A stretch of DNA of 64,000 bases from JADFUS01 sp036653215 (GCA_036653215.1 JAVVUK010000001.1:1-64000), one strand, 5' to 3'. Numbered from the stretch's first letter, positions 1 to 10,272 are shown. The notes: generated by a model from the sequence alone, not told the origin. Made by a program: numbers and translations.

Positions 1-663
1 TAAAGTTTCATATTCTTCGACACTTACATCCTCATCAACAGAGAAGAACAGACCTCTCTTCTGTCTAATTCCAAGCACCGTTTTCGGCTCTATTGTGAGA
101 TGATATGCCGAGAAATGCTGAACTCCTAAATTTATAGCGGTCTCGATATTACTCCTCCATTGCGAGATAGTCATATCGGGGATGCCGTATATAAGATCGA
201 TAGTTATATTCGAAAATCCTGCTTTTTGAGCCTGCCCAACACATTCAACAGCCCTTGAGGCATTATGCCTCCTATTCATAAATTTAAGGTGCTCATCGAC
301 AAACGACTGCACCCCAATGCTTAATCTATTAGCTCCTAAGCTCTTCAATCCATCGAGATATTCTGGATTTAGATCTTCAGGATTTGCCTCTATGGTAAAT
401 TCTTTTAAAGAGGATATGTCACACGTCAAAGCCACACTATCTACTATCCGTTTAAGTTCAGATATAGTAAGTACAGTAGGAGTACCTCCTCCTATATAGA
501 GCGTTTCTATATCTAAAGAAGCAAGGTATTCTCGACGTTCGTCAATCTCCTTTATTATAGCGACAACCATCTCCTCTCTCCCAAGGAGAGAGGTAGTGAA
601 ATGGAAGTCACAGTAGTAACATAGCTGCCCACAAAAGGGTATGTGGATATATATCCCAGCCAA
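1..663 (-). CDS. hemW: HemW-like radical SAM protein (heme chaperone), 3' part missing
   Basis: Radical SAM protein of the HemW (formerly coproporphyrinogen III oxidase-like) family, thought to bind heme and deliver it to target proteins. Only the N-terminal ~221 residues are in the window; the frame runs open through base 1. Visible: a cluster motif C-x3-C-x2-C (Cys11, Cys15, Cys18 after an IHIPFC stretch), then YIGGGTPT and the NRLSIGVQSF-type strand typical of HemW. The start is read as TTG at 663, because an in-frame TAA, the stop of the upstream gene, lies only 3 nt before it and no ATG precedes the cluster motif. It is the last visible gene of the plsC-parE-parC-aroK operon. Genuine anaerobic coproporphyrinogen oxidase (HemN) is less likely, since the protein begins almost at the cluster motif and lacks HemN's longer N-terminus. 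Confidence 0.88.
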   Translation of the reverse strand, partial: MAGIYIHIPFCGQLCYYCDFHFTTSLLGREEMVVAIIKEIDERREYLASLDIETLYIGGGTPTVLTISELKRIVDSVALTCDISSLKEFTIEANPEDLNPEYLDGLKSLGANRLSIGVQSFVDEHLKFMNRRHNASRAVECVGQAQKAGFSNITIDLIYGIPDMTISQWRSNIETAINLGVQHFSAYHLTIEPKTVLGIRQKRGLFFSVDEDVSVEEYETL

Positions 664-666
664 GTG

Positions 667-1641
667 TTATTGACCTAAAATATAGGCGAACATAAGAGGA
701 GCTACAATTGTAGCATCTGACTCTACTATATATTTTGGAGTGTCTATGTCTAACTTACCCCATGTGATTTTCTCGTTTGGCACAGCACCTGAATATGAGC
801 CATAAGAGGTTGTAGAATCGGATATCTGACAGAAGTATGCCCAGAAGGGAACATCTGTCCATCCAAGATCTTGATACATCATAGGAACAGCACAAATAGG
901 GAAGTCTCCAGAGATACCTCCTGCAATTTGGAAGAACCCTACCCCTTTACCACCAGAGTTAGCACGATACCACTCTGTAAGGTATATCATATATTCAATG
1001 CCTGTCTTAACAGTACTTGCTTTAAGCATACCTTTAATGACATAAGAAGTAAAGATGTTACCCATAGTACTATCTTCCCAACCTGGAACGATTATAGGTA
1101 GATTTTTCTCAGCAGCAGCAAGCATCCAACTATTTTTAGGATCTATCTCATAGTATTGCTCTAAAACGCCACTTCTAAGTAATTTGTACATATATTCGTG
1201 AGGCAAATAACGCTCGCCTTTAGCCTCAGCATCAAGCCATATTTTAGAAATATGTCCTTGTAATCTGCGGAATGCTTCTTCCTCCGGGATACAAGTATCT
1301 GTAACCCTATTCATGTGGTTATCAAGCAATTCACGTTCTTGTTCAGGAGTCAAGTCACGATAACCGGGAACTCTTTTATAGTGTGAGTGAGCAACAAGGT
1401 TCATGATGTCTTCTTCAAGGTTTGCACCTGTACAAGTAATGATCTGAACCTTATCTTGACGTATCATCTCAGCAAGAGAAATACCAAGTTCTGCTGTGCT
1501 CATAGCACCACCAAGGGTAATCATCATCTTACCCCCCTCGTCAATATGCTTTTCATAGCCTTGTGCTGCATCTATCAACGCTGCGGCATTAAAGTGACGA
1601 TAATTATGCAGTATAAACTGCGAAATAGGTCCTTTTTCCAT
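667..1641 (-). CDS. Deoxyhypusine synthase-family protein
   Basis: A 324-residue homologue of deoxyhypusine synthase, the NAD-dependent enzyme that transfers aminobutyl from spermidine to a lysine. Bacteria lack eIF5A, and characterised bacterial relatives act in polyamine metabolism (for example homospermidine formation), so the acceptor here is unknown. The sequence keeps the GGAMSTAELGISLAEMI nucleotide-binding stretch, the CTGANLEEDIMNLVAHSHY segment and the TWGK motif with Lys296, which aligns with the lysine forming the enzyme-imine intermediate in the eukaryotic enzyme. Length is near the usual 320-370. It starts 4 nt after the aroK stop and its stop is 3 nt before the hemW TTG. Family assignment is firm; the precise substrate is not. 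Confidence 0.88.
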   Translation of the reverse strand: MEKGPISQFILHNYRHFNAAALIDAAQGYEKHIDEGGKMMITLGGAMSTAELGISLAEMIRQDKVQIITCTGANLEEDIMNLVAHSHYKRVPGYRDLTPEQERELLDNHMNRVTDTCIPEEEAFRRLQGHISKIWLDAEAKGERYLPHEYMYKLLRSGVLEQYYEIDPKNSWMLAAAEKNLPIIVPGWEDSTMGNIFTSYVIKGMLKASTVKTGIEYMIYLTEWYRANSGGKGVGFFQIAGGISGDFPICAVPMMYQDLGWTDVPFWAYFCQISDSTTSYGSYSGAVPNEKITWGKLDIDTPKYIVESDATIVAPLMFAYILGQ

Positions 1642-1645
1642 ATTT

Positions 1646-2155
1646 TTAATAATTTTGAATATTTAACATCTGTATTATATCGGAAGCCCTTAGGCTTCTG
1701 CCACTTACCTTCATCTTAGCCTTTGCATAAAAGGGCTCTCTTTCGGCAATACTTTTTAAAACGAACTCACTAATTTCAGCATTGCTTTTTTGCGCTACTA
1801 AAGGACGTTTAGCTCCTGTTTTAGCGATACGACTTACCAAAATATCGATAGGGACATCTATATATATAGTAAATCCTATTTTATTCATAAGATCCATATT
1901 TTCTCGAAAACAAGGAAGTCCTCCACCTGTTGAAACAATAGCGTTCTTCTTTTCTGAAAGCGTCTCTATAACGTTACGTTCCATATCTCGAAAGCTATTT
2001 TCTCCTTTTTGCGCAAAAATATCAGATATGTTTACACCTTCTTGTTTCTCGATAATATCGTCTGTATCAAAAAACTCACATCCCATCTCTCGTGCCAACT
2101 CTCGACCTAATGTCGACTTACCACACCCCATATAACCAACGAGAAAAACTATCAT
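1646..2155 (-). CDS. aroK: Shikimate kinase
   Basis: Phosphorylates shikimate to shikimate 3-phosphate with ATP, the fifth step of chorismate synthesis in the cytoplasm. At 169 residues it is the normal single-domain size. The Walker A motif GYMGCGKST is at residues 7-15, an FDTDD shikimate-binding segment is near residue 30, the STGGG motif is near residue 75, and the lid region carries KRPL. It sits between parC (12 nt upstream) and the deoxyhypusine synthase-like gene (4 nt downstream), so it is almost certainly cotranscribed with the topoisomerase genes. Confidence 0.95.
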   Translation of the reverse strand: MIVFLVGYMGCGKSTLGRELAREMGCEFFDTDDIIEKQEGVNISDIFAQKGENSFRDMERNVIETLSEKKNAIVSTGGGLPCFRENMDLMNKIGFTIYIDVPIDILVSRIAKTGAKRPLVAQKSNAEISEFVLKSIAEREPFYAKAKMKVSGRSLRASDIIQMLNIQNY

Positions 2156-2167
2156 ATCTAAGTTAGA

Positions 2168-4921
2168 TTAAAAAAGTTCGTCAAATATACTTGGCATATT
2201 TATTATGCCTCTACCTTCTGGTTCTATTTTAGTTTCATTACTATCTGTTAGTGCTTCATCTACAAGAGGTTCCTCTTTTTCCTGCTCTTCAATATCTTGA
2301 TCACCGCCATTATTGACATCTCCCTTTTGAAGAGGCTCAGCAAACTCAACAGTCTCTATTTTGTATATTGAGAGTCGTTTACCTTTGGCTCTACAACTCT
2401 TAACACCTATAAACTCATCCACATCAATATCTTCAGCAGGGCGACCTCTATTTACGCCTCCATAAGAGACATGAAGAAGCGGATATTCATCTTTGGAAAT
2501 CGCTACCATATAAGATCCATCCTCCACATCTACAAATTGTTGCATCTTACCATCATCCTCAACCTTAAAGCGTTTTAGATAATAATATCGTTGTGTAGCA
2601 TCAAAATATACGACACTATATATTGTATTTAAGTCAAACTTCTCAACAGTAGTCATGTCTTCAGGGAAATAGACTGTTTCGTCATACCCTGAAGTATAAC
2701 AAACACTCTTGTCAGTAAAGACGATTGTCTTATCGTCCGAAGAGAACTCTCCGATAAGAGTCCCACGACCTTCGTTATTGAGCCTTTTTATGTCTTCATC
2801 AAACCATATAGATTGTCCTTTTAGGGTTGAGGCACCTTTCGATTTGAGAGATATTTTATGTATCATATTACGTGTAAAGATGTTCCCTTTAGCATCACGT
2901 CCTCGAATTGCTACTTCGGCAAAGTCAAGTTCCATAGTGTTACTACGCATACGTGGTCTTGGAACAAGCATCACTTTTAGGCTTTCAGCCTCTCCGTTGC
3001 TATTGACACTCATATACATAATCTCTGAATTTTCAGTTCCTTGAGTTATGTCATATTCTTTATCACGTGTCACCCCTTTTATAGAACAGCGTTTTACAAA
3101 ATAAGAACCTTTATGCCCGTCACGATATAGGATATTATATATTGTACGAGAGTCATTACGCCTAAAGACACCTATGTAATATATGTTTTTAGTGTAAAAA
3201 GCCTTTTCTGTAACTTTAGTAATTATATATTTACCTTCTTTATTGAAGAGAATAACATCGTCTATATCTGAGCAGTCGGCAACAAACTCATTGTCCTCAC
3301 GCATACTGGCTCCGATGCCATAGAAGCCCTCTTTTTTATTAACATATAACTTCGCATTTGCAACAGCAACCGTTGAAGCGTTTATGTTGTTAAAGTCACG
3401 TATCTCTGTTTTACGCTCACGTCCCTGACCATATTTACGACCTATCTCATGGTAATAATCTATCGTGTAATCGACAATATGTTCATGGTTATATTTAACC
3501 GTTTTCACCTCATCACGATATGCCTTGATCTGTTCATCGGCACGAGAAGCGTCGTGTTTAGAAATTCTCTTAATCTTAATTTCTGTAAGTTTGACTATGT
3601 CGTCTTGTGTAACCTCACGTACAAACATCTCGGTGTAAGGTTTTAAGTTCTTTTCGATAGTAAAAAGCACTTCTTCCCACGACTCACATTGTTCGATTGT
3701 AAGGTATATACGATTTTCGATAAATATTTTCGAGAGAATAGCGAAATGAAGCAACTCCGAAAGCTCACTAAGACGTATCTCTAACTCTTGTTTTAAGAGA
3801 GAAAGCGTATTGTCGGTAGCAATAGCCAACATATCCTTTACTCCGATGAAGTTCGGCTTTTGTTGAAAAATGACACAGCTATTTGGAGATATTGATATTT
3901 CACAATCTGTAAAGGCATATAGAGCGTCTATCGTTTTATCTGCCGAGACATCGGAACTAAGGGTTATTACGATCTCCACATTTTGAGCTGTGTTGTCGTC
4001 TACCTTTTTTATTTTTATCTTGTTTATATCGTTTGCCTTAATAATTGAGGCTATAATTGTAGATGTGTTTCTGCCAAAAGGAATTTCACTAATTACTAAG
4101 GTATGGCTATTTACCTTGTTTATCTTAGCTCTGACCTTGACAATACCTCCACGCATACCGTCGTTATAACGTGACACATCGACATAACCTCCCGTTGGAA
4201 AGTCGGGATATAGGACATACTCCTCACCACGTAAATAGGCAACTGAAGCATCAATAAGCTCATTAAAGTTATGTGGTAATATTTTAGAAGCCAAACCTAC
4301 GGCTATACCCTCAACACCTTGAGCAAGAAGCAAAGGGAACTTAACAGGAAGAGTAACGGGCTCGTTGTTACGTCCGTCGTAAGAGAGCATCCACTCTGTG
4401 GTTTTAGCATTGAAGACAACCTCTAAAGCAAACTTTGAAAGGCGTGCCTCGATATATCGTGAAGCCGCTGCTCCGTCACCGGTGTGTATGTTACCCCAGT
4501 TACCTTGACAATCTATGAGCAGATCTTTCTGACCCAATTGAACCAAAGCTCCAGCAATTGAAGAGTCTCCATGTGGGTGATATTTCATGGTGTCACCTAC
4601 GATATTAGCAACTTTAGTGTAACGTCCGTCGTCCAACTTTTTCATGGAGTGGAGCACACGTCTCTGGACAGGTTTTAAGCCATCGGCAAGATGAGGCACG
4701 GCACGTTCAAGAATTACATAAGAGGCATAAGAGAGGAACCACTCTTTATACATACCTGTAATCTTATGTTTTGCAATACCACCTTGATCCTCTGTAAGAA
4801 ACGAGTAATTTCCCTCTTTAGCAGCAACTACTACTTCTTCATCGGCTAAAGCATCCATCTCCTCAACCTCTTGGTCTTCGAATGATATTATTTCGTCGTC
4901 TTCGTATGTTGTATCGCTCAT
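2168..4921 (-). CDS. parC: DNA topoisomerase IV subunit A (GyrA/ParC family)
   Basis: DNA-cleaving subunit of a type IIA topoisomerase. The winged-helix/tower region begins near residue 50, the quinolone-determining segment HPHGDSS is at about 115-121 (Ser120 at the position of E. coli GyrA Ser83), and the catalytic tyrosine is Tyr156 in ASRYIE. At 917 residues it is long, with a divergent C-terminal beta-propeller region and an acidic tail after about residue 860. It is paired with a ParE-type ATPase ending 3 nt upstream. The pairing, the short partner subunit and the divergent C-terminus favour topoisomerase IV over gyrase, as usual for this gene pair in Bacteroidales. The canonical GyrA box for DNA wrapping is not evident. 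Confidence 0.92.
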   Translation of the reverse strand: MSDTTYEDDEIISFEDQEVEEMDALADEEVVVAAKEGNYSFLTEDQGGIAKHKITGMYKEWFLSYASYVILERAVPHLADGLKPVQRRVLHSMKKLDDGRYTKVANIVGDTMKYHPHGDSSIAGALVQLGQKDLLIDCQGNWGNIHTGDGAAASRYIEARLSKFALEVVFNAKTTEWMLSYDGRNNEPVTLPVKFPLLLAQGVEGIAVGLASKILPHNFNELIDASVAYLRGEEYVLYPDFPTGGYVDVSRYNDGMRGGIVKVRAKINKVNSHTLVISEIPFGRNTSTIIASIIKANDINKIKIKKVDDNTAQNVEIVITLSSDVSADKTIDALYAFTDCEISISPNSCVIFQQKPNFIGVKDMLAIATDNTLSLLKQELEIRLSELSELLHFAILSKIFIENRIYLTIEQCESWEEVLFTIEKNLKPYTEMFVREVTQDDIVKLTEIKIKRISKHDASRADEQIKAYRDEVKTVKYNHEHIVDYTIDYYHEIGRKYGQGRERKTEIRDFNNINASTVAVANAKLYVNKKEGFYGIGASMREDNEFVADCSDIDDVILFNKEGKYIITKVTEKAFYTKNIYYIGVFRRNDSRTIYNILYRDGHKGSYFVKRCSIKGVTRDKEYDITQGTENSEIMYMSVNSNGEAESLKVMLVPRPRMRSNTMELDFAEVAIRGRDAKGNIFTRNMIHKISLKSKGASTLKGQSIWFDEDIKRLNNEGRGTLIGEFSSDDKTIVFTDKSVCYTSGYDETVYFPEDMTTVEKFDLNTIYSVVYFDATQRYYYLKRFKVEDDGKMQQFVDVEDGSYMVAISKDEYPLLHVSYGGVNRGRPAEDIDVDEFIGVKSCRAKGKRLSIYKIETVEFAEPLQKGDVNNGGDQDIEEQEKEEPLVDEALTDSNETKIEPEGRGIINMPSIFDELF

Positions 4922-4924
4922 ATC

Positions 4925-6778
4925 TTAATTCTCCTCCTCAATTAAATCTTCTTCTATCATTAGGTTATCGATAATAAAATCTTGTCTGTCCGGAGTGTTC
5001 TTACCCATATAGAAAGATAGAATTTCCATAAGAGGATCGTTAGTGCTTATGCGCACCTTCTCAAGACGCATATTTTCACCTATAAACTCTCTAAACTCAT
5101 CTGGAGAGATCTCCCCAAGTCCTTTAAATCGTGTTATCTCATTATTTTGCAATTTCGCTATGGCAGCCTGCCTCTCATCGTCACTATAACAGTAGATAGT
5201 CTCCTTTTTGTTACGCACCCTAAAGAGAGGCGTATCTAAAATAAAGACGTGACCGCTACGTATAAGATCGGGAAAAAACTGCACAAAAAACGAGATTAGC
5301 AGAAGTCTTATGTGCATCCCATCGACATCAGCATCTGTTGCCACAACAATTTTGTTGTAACGTAAGTCGTCCATGTCTTCTTCTATATTTAAGGCAGCTT
5401 GCAAAAGATTAAACTCCTCGTTTTGGTATATTATTTTTTTTGTTAGCCCATATGTGTTAAGTGGCTTCCCTCGCAAAGAAAAGACAGCTTGAGTCATCAC
5501 ATTACGTGATTTGGTGATCGATCCACTCGCCGAATCGCCCTCAGTAATGAAGATTGTAGACTCTTCACGCAAATCATGCGTTGTATTTAGATGGACACGG
5601 CAGTCTCTCAATTTCTTGTTGTGAAGAGATACCTTTTTAGCATATTCACGTGCTTTTTTACGCACACCAGCCATCTCCTTACGCTCCTTCTCTGCTTGCA
5701 TAATCTTACGAGAGAGGGCTTCAGCCACATCGGGGTTTTTATGAAGATAGTTATCTAAATGTTTCTTTAGAAAATCGATTATATAGGTACGAACTGCTAT
5801 TCCATCGGGAGACATATCTCGTGAGCCCAACTTTGTCTTTGTCTGCGACTCAAACATAGGATCTTCAATCTTAACACTTATTGCCGCTATGATTGAAGCA
5901 CGAATATCGGCAGCTTCATAGTTTTTATTATAAAACTCTCTTATGGTCTTAACAACAGCTTCACGGAAGGCTGCTTGATGCGTACCTCCTTGTGTGGTAT
6001 ATTGACCATTAGCATATGAAAAATATATCTCCCCATAGCCAGAACCATGAGTCATAGCTATTTCTATATCGGCACCTTTAAGGTGGATAGGCTCATAGAC
6101 TAGTTCTTCGTTTATGTTGTCTTTAAGAAGATCTAAAAGACCGTCTTTAGAATAAAATTTATTGCCGTTGATGTTAAGGGTGAGGCCTGTGTTGAGATAT
6201 GAATACCCCTTTATCATCAACTCTATATATTGGATATTATAGTTATATTTACCAAAGAGGAGTTCATCGGCAATAAACTTGACACAAGTACCATTACGCT
6301 CATTGCTGTTTTTACATGAGGTGTCACTCACTAAATTGCCTCCGCAATATTCTATCGTACGTTCTTCACCCTCTCGAAAAGAAGAGATTATCATAGTTGA
6401 AGACAAAGCATTGACAGCTTTTATACCGACACCATTCAGACCAACAGACTTTTTAAAAGCCTTAGAGTCATATTTTGCACCTGTGTTCATCTTAGATGAG
6501 GCATCGAGGAGAGAGCCAAGCGGAATACCACGTCCAAAGTCTCGTATAGTAACAGCAAGCCCATCAATAGTGATATTGACCGTCTTACCATAACCCATCA
6601 TATATTCATCAATAGAGTTATCAAGAACTTCTTTTATTAGTATGTATATACCATCATCGGGAGATGTGCCATCACCAAGTTTACCGATATACATACCCGG
6701 TCTACGACGAATATGCTCGTTCCACTCTAATGTTTGTATATTATCCTCTGTATAATTTCCCTCTACTACTTCCAACAT
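4925..6778 (-). CDS. parE: DNA topoisomerase IV subunit B (GyrB/ParE family)
   Basis: ATPase subunit of topoisomerase IV, 617 residues. GHKL ATPase features are visible: the N-terminal RRPGMYIG, the [15 protein letters not shown]g/ATP motif, DFGRGIP and [14 protein letters not shown]. Further on are the TOPRIM EGDSASG motif and the [14 protein letters not shown] metal-binding DxD. There is no large GyrB-specific insertion in the TOPRIM domain, consistent with ParE. It starts 4 nt after the plsC stop and ends 3 nt before parC, so the three genes read as one transcript. Confidence 0.93.
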   Translation of the reverse strand: MLEVVEGNYTEDNIQTLEWNEHIRRRPGMYIGKLGDGTSPDDGIYILIKEVLDNSIDEYMMGYGKTVNITIDGLAVTIRDFGRGIPLGSLLDASSKMNTGAKYDSKAFKKSVGLNGVGIKAVNALSSTMIISSFREGEERTIEYCGGNLVSDTSCKNSNERNGTCVKFIADELLFGKYNYNIQYIELMIKGYSYLNTGLTLNINGNKFYSKDGLLDLLKDNINEELVYEPIHLKGADIEIAMTHGSGYGEIYFSYANGQYTTQGGTHQAAFREAVVKTIREFYNKNYEAADIRASIIAAISVKIEDPMFESQTKTKLGSRDMSPDGIAVRTYIIDFLKKHLDNYLHKNPDVAEALSRKIMQAEKERKEMAGVRKKAREYAKKVSLHNKKLRDCRVHLNTTHDLREESTIFITEGDSASGSITKSRNVMTQAVFSLRGKPLNTYGLTKKIIYQNEEFNLLQAALNIEEDMDDLRYNKIVVATDADVDGMHIRLLLISFFVQFFPDLIRSGHVFILDTPLFRVRNKKETIYCYSDDERQAAIAKLQNNEITRFKGLGEISPDEFREFIGENMRLEKVRISTNDPLMEILSFYMGKNTPDRQDFIIDNLMIEEDLIEEEN

Positions 6779-6782
6779 ATTT

Positions 6783-7538
6783 TTATTTTATATCTTTATT
6801 TTCCGGTTTGTATACATCTGGAGATATTCTTATATGCTCCTCTAACATTATCTCATGCACTTTTTTTGAGAGTTCCTTAGTAGATAACTTGGCAACCTCT
6901 TCGGTTGTTATTTCTGGTAATATGCTTATAAGGAATGTCAATGGGTATTTAAGTTTGTATTTACCAACACGCTCCGCCTCCCATGTTCCTGTTGTTACGA
7001 TAGGTAGAATTGGGGTATTCGATTGTTTTGAGGTAAGAAAGCCTCCATCCTTAAACTCTTCAAGTCGTCCTGTTTTTGAACGTGTACCCTCAGGAAAGAT
7101 CCCTATCGACACGCCACGTGCTATTTCATCTTTACAACGGCGAAACATCATTTTTGTACTTGCCACCCCACCCCTATCTATTGCTATGTCGTCTCTCATA
7201 CGGAGTACAGCTCCTATAAAAGGGAGCTTATAAACATCTCGTTTTGAGACCCAACGCATATTTATGTTGAGAGTATTGATAAGAGGAATATCCAACATCT
7301 GCCTATGGTTGATACAAACAACATAAGCAACCCCTTTACGCATATTTTCTTTACCTATAATTTTGATACGCCAAAGAGGGTTTATAAGGATTATCCCCTT
7401 CGAATAAAGCATAGATACATACTTGAGAAACTCCTTTTTCTTATCGAAAGGATATGAGACAAGCCACGCCAAAAAGAATATGGCTGTGGCGATTAACAGA
7501 TATATTATCAAGAAAAAGAGGTATATAAACTTTCCCAT
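6783..7538 (-). CDS. plsC: 1-acyl-sn-glycerol-3-phosphate acyltransferase (PlsC family)
   Basis: Membrane acyltransferase that would convert lysophosphatidic acid to phosphatidic acid in phospholipid synthesis. The 251-residue protein has one N-terminal hydrophobic segment (about residues 4-27), then the catalytic NHRQMLD motif (the family H-x4-D) and the FPEGTRS substrate-binding motif; both match the PlsC family. It is the first gene of the leftward plsC-parE-parC-aroK run, with the promoter candidate at 7571-7605 about 33 nt upstream. Related acyltransferases acting on ornithine or glycine lipids share these motifs, so the acyl acceptor is inferred. Confidence 0.88.
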   Translation of the reverse strand: MGKFIYLFFLIIYLLIATAIFFLAWLVSYPFDKKKEFLKYVSMLYSKGIILINPLWRIKIIGKENMRKGVAYVVCINHRQMLDIPLINTLNINMRWVSKRDVYKLPFIGAVLRMRDDIAIDRGGVASTKMMFRRCKDEIARGVSIGIFPEGTRSKTGRLEEFKDGGFLTSKQSNTPILPIVTTGTWEAERVGKYKLKYPLTFLISILPEITTEEVAKLSTKELSKKVHEIMLEEHIRISPDVYKPENKDIK

Positions 7539-7570
7539 TACTCAATTTTAAGGATTAATTCTATATCATG

Positions 7571-7605
7571 CAAAAGTACTATTTTTTATTGGTAAAAAAA
7601 ACAAA
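7571..7605 (-). promoter_or_regulatory. Promoter candidate for the plsC operon
   Basis: On the minus strand TACTTTTG (7578-7571) matches the Bacteroidota -7 consensus TAnnTTTG, and TTTG (7605-7602) lies 23 nt upstream as a -33 element. Transcription would begin near 7564, about 26 nt before the plsC ATG and just downstream of the terminator that closes the preceding operon. Confidence 0.55.
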
Positions 7606-7617
7606 TGATTATTAAAA

Positions 7618-7645
7618 AAGAAGCTCACTAATTAGTGAGCTTCTT
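7618..7645 (-). terminator. Rho-independent terminator of the kdsD-coaE operon
   Basis: A perfect 28-nt palindrome whose arms carry AAGAAGCTCACTAA on each strand is followed, on the minus strand, by a T-rich run (TTCTTTTTTAATA). The coaE stop codon TAG (7630-7628) lies inside the stem, so the terminator uses the last codons of coaE. Confidence 0.85.
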
Positions 7646-8209
7646 ATGTAAATCTTTAATCATATCTTCAACGCTACGACTCCCATCTGCCGTAATAACA
7701 AAGTCTGCATATTCTATCCGTTTGTCATCCGGGAGTTGCGAATTTATCCGAGAGAGCACCTGTTCACGCTTAACCCCATCCCTACTAACAACACGTTCTA
7801 TGCGGAGCTCAAGGGGAGCTGTAACAACCACTACTACATCCAAAGACTTATGCCACCCCGACTCTATGAGCACAGCAGCCTCACAAACCACATAATTGGC
7901 CTCTTGACATTTTGCCCACCTCTCAAAATCGTCCATAACAGCACCATGTACAGCCTCGTTAAGCATATCTAAGAGTTTCTTATCGTTAAAAACTTTAGCC
8001 GAAATGTAAGGAGCATTGACCCTCCCTCCAAGATAAGCCTCTTTTCCAAAGATAGTTTCTATCTTAGCTTTAACAGTGGGATCGTCTCTCATCAACTCTT
8101 TTGCAGCTTCATCGGCATAATATACAGGGGCACCATATCTATCATGAAGAGCCTTGCAGATTGTCGTTTTTCCACTACCTATACCTCCTGTTATACCTAC
8201 TTTTTTCAC
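7628..8209 (-). CDS. coaE: Dephospho-CoA kinase
   Basis: Catalyses the last step of coenzyme A synthesis, ATP-dependent phosphorylation of the 3'-hydroxyl of dephospho-CoA. The 193-residue protein has the P-loop GITGGIGSGKTT at residues 5-16, the YADEAAKELM segment after it, a CEAAVLIESGWHKSLD region and a lid with RVVSRDGVKREQVLSRINSQ. Its size is normal. It begins 1 nt after the stop of the YbbR-like gene and is the last gene of a long leftward operon. Confidence 0.95.
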   Translation of the reverse strand: MKKVGITGGIGSGKTTICKALHDRYGAPVYYADEAAKELMRDDPTVKAKIETIFGKEAYLGGRVNAPYISAKVFNDKKLLDMLNEAVHGAVMDDFERWAKCQEANYVVCEAAVLIESGWHKSLDVVVVVTAPLELRIERVVSRDGVKREQVLSRINSQLPDDKRIEYADFVITADGSRSVEDMIKDLHKKLTN

Positions 8210-8210
8210 T

Positions 8211-9191
8211 TTATTTCGATTTTAACACCACAACTTTATCAGACGACATTTTTCTAATTTCCACACCTGTTGGTAATTCGGTATGAAGGATAGCATAGTT
8301 ATTATCGCCTAAATATCCGCTTCCAACGCTATCTTTAACACTTACATCTGCATAATATGTTATGTTGCTATATTTAAAGTTTTTATACGCCTCTTTTGTC
8401 ATATTATAGGTTACCGATATTGTTGCAGGAAGGGTTATATAACGCTCTCCACTATCGTATCCTTTTATTTGAATGCTAATATCTTTTTGTTTATACTCAG
8501 TAAAACGCTCTACCTCAATAGTATAATACACCTCTTTCTCACTAATTCTGACATTTAGAATATCACGCAAAGGAATAGTACCAGATATGTGAGACTCAAT
8601 ATTAGAGATTAGGCGAGGCATCGTTGAGACATATTCCACATTATCCAAATCACGTTTTGAGCCACTAACCCACACCATACTTGGCTCTATCACTGTTTTG
8701 CCCATTTGCATATATTCACCACCAAGATCCATAGTTATATCGTCACGCACAGGTACTTCCTTTCTTAACCTAACAACAGACTTTACCGGTATAGTATGGT
8801 TGAAGACCTTAAGAACCTCGACATCTTTTAATTCGGTAGATAAAAGACGCTCGAAAAGAGACATATCTACCACATATTTTCCACTATCTTGGGCAGATAT
8901 AAAACTCTCGGCAGGAAGTGTTACATGAGAGAAATATGTTTGCAATATTTTATATCCATTACCCTTTACCTTGATACCAATATCTATATTATTGGATTCT
9001 ATGGAAACGCCCTTATCGTCAAAACGCTCAATTTCAACTCCCTCAATACTGATAGGTATATTTATATCGACCGTATATTGACCATCTAATTTTGTGAAAA
9101 ACAACAATAGCGATGCAACGACAAAAGCCACTATAAAAACAGGATCTTTTATAGTGTTAACGATATATTTTATTAATGCTTTATATTTCAT
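8211..9191 (-). CDS. YbbR-like/CdaR-type membrane-anchored protein
   Basis: A 326-residue protein with one N-terminal membrane segment (VFIVAFVVASLLLFF) followed by a long extracytoplasmic beta-rich region, as in YbbR-domain proteins. In Firmicutes the YbbR protein CdaR regulates the diadenylate cyclase CdaA; in Bacteroidota the gene commonly neighbours coaE and its role is not established. The ATG at 9191 (MKYKALIKYI) is preferred. An ATG at 9218 would add nine residues but overlaps rluD by 38 nt instead of 11. No diadenylate cyclase gene is visible nearby, so a CdaR-like role is inference only. Confidence 0.75.
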   Translation of the reverse strand: MKYKALIKYIVNTIKDPVFIVAFVVASLLLFFTKLDGQYTVDINIPISIEGVEIERFDDKGVSIESNNIDIGIKVKGNGYKILQTYFSHVTLPAESFISAQDSGKYVVDMSLFERLLSTELKDVEVLKVFNHTIPVKSVVRLRKEVPVRDDITMDLGGEYMQMGKTVIEPSMVWVSGSKRDLDNVEYVSTMPRLISNIESHISGTIPLRDILNVRISEKEVYYTIEVERFTEYKQKDISIQIKGYDSGERYITLPATISVTYNMTKEAYKNFKYSNITYYADVSVKDSVGSGYLGDNNYAILHTELPTGVEIRKMSSDKVVVLKSK

Positions 9192-10272
9192 CTGTGCTGC
9201 AATCTCTATTTTCCACATATCCCCTCCACTTCTCTATACACGCTTTCATATCCGGAGCAACATCCGAATCGAAAAAGACTCTTTCTCCGGTTGTAGGGTG
9301 AATAAACCCTAAACTGCGAGCGTGAAGACCTTGTCGAGGCATAATGGCAAAGCAATTATTGACAAATTGTTTATATTTTGTAAATGTAGTTCCTCTTATT
9401 ATTATGTTTCCACCATAACGCTCATCGTTAAAGAGCGGATGTCCAATAGACTTAAAATGAGCACGTATCTGGTGTGTACGTCCTGTTTCTAATCGACACT
9501 CAACTAAATTAAGATAGCCTAACCTCTCTATTACTTTATAGTGAGTAACAGCGTGTTTTCCTATACCGCTATCAACAGGAAAAACGCCCATCTGCATACG
9601 GTCATAGGTGCTACGTGCTATGTTTCCGACTATCGTACCTTCTGCTTCTTTCAAATCGCCCCACACGAGAGCCACATAACAACGTTCTATTGTGTGATCA
9701 AAAAACTGCTTGGCAAGGAATGTATGAGCCCTCTCGTTTTTAGCAACAACGAGCAACCCTGATGTGTCTTTGTCTATTCGGTGCACTAAGCCAGCCCTAA
9801 GATCGCCTTCTTGGAAGAGGGGTTCGTCTTTGAGGTGATAGGTAAGAGCGTTTACTAAAGTGCCTGTATAGTTCCCATGACCAGGATGTACAACCATACC
9901 TGCTTTTTTATTTACTATTATTATATCATCATCTTCAAAGACTATATCTAAGGGTATATCTTCAAGTATTATCTCCAACTTACGAGGAGGATAAGGCATG
10001 ACGATAGATATTTTGTCTAACGGCTTAACCCGATATGAAGACTTAACCGACACGCCATTTACTAATATGTTCCCAGCATCGGCAGCTACCTGTATTCTGT
10101 TTCGTGTCGAGTTTTCCAAACGGCTATGGAGAAACTTATCTATACGAAGCAAAGCTTGACCTTTGTCTACATTAATGGCATAGTGTTCAAAAAGCTCGTC
10201 TTCACCCCCATCGGTATCATCTTCAAGATCAATATTATCGATAATATCTTTGTCTTTCTCTTCTATTGTCAT
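9181..10272 (-). CDS. rluD: RluA/RluD-family 23S rRNA pseudouridine synthase
   Basis: Converts specific uridines in rRNA to pseudouridine. At 363 residues it carries an N-terminal S4 RNA-binding domain (about residues 38-95) and the catalytic motif HRIDKDTSG with the nucleophile Asp167. The acidic N-terminal stretch (residues 1-30) precedes S4. The presence of S4 and the length favour RluD/RluC over the shorter RluA. The ATG overlaps the stop of the PASTA-protein gene (TAATG), suggesting translational coupling. Confidence 0.88.
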   Translation of the reverse strand: MTIEEKDKDIIDNIDLEDDTDGGEDELFEHYAINVDKGQALLRIDKFLHSRLENSTRNRIQVAADAGNILVNGVSVKSSYRVKPLDKISIVMPYPPRKLEIILEDIPLDIVFEDDDIIIVNKKAGMVVHPGHGNYTGTLVNALTYHLKDEPLFQEGDLRAGLVHRIDKDTSGLLVVAKNERAHTFLAKQFFDHTIERCYVALVWGDLKEAEGTIVGNIARSTYDRMQMGVFPVDSGIGKHAVTHYKVIERLGYLNLVECRLETGRTHQIRAHFKSIGHPLFNDERYGGNIIIRGTTFTKYKQFVNNCFAIMPRQGLHARSLGFIHPTTGERVFFDSDVAPDMKACIEKWRGYVENRDCSTDEI

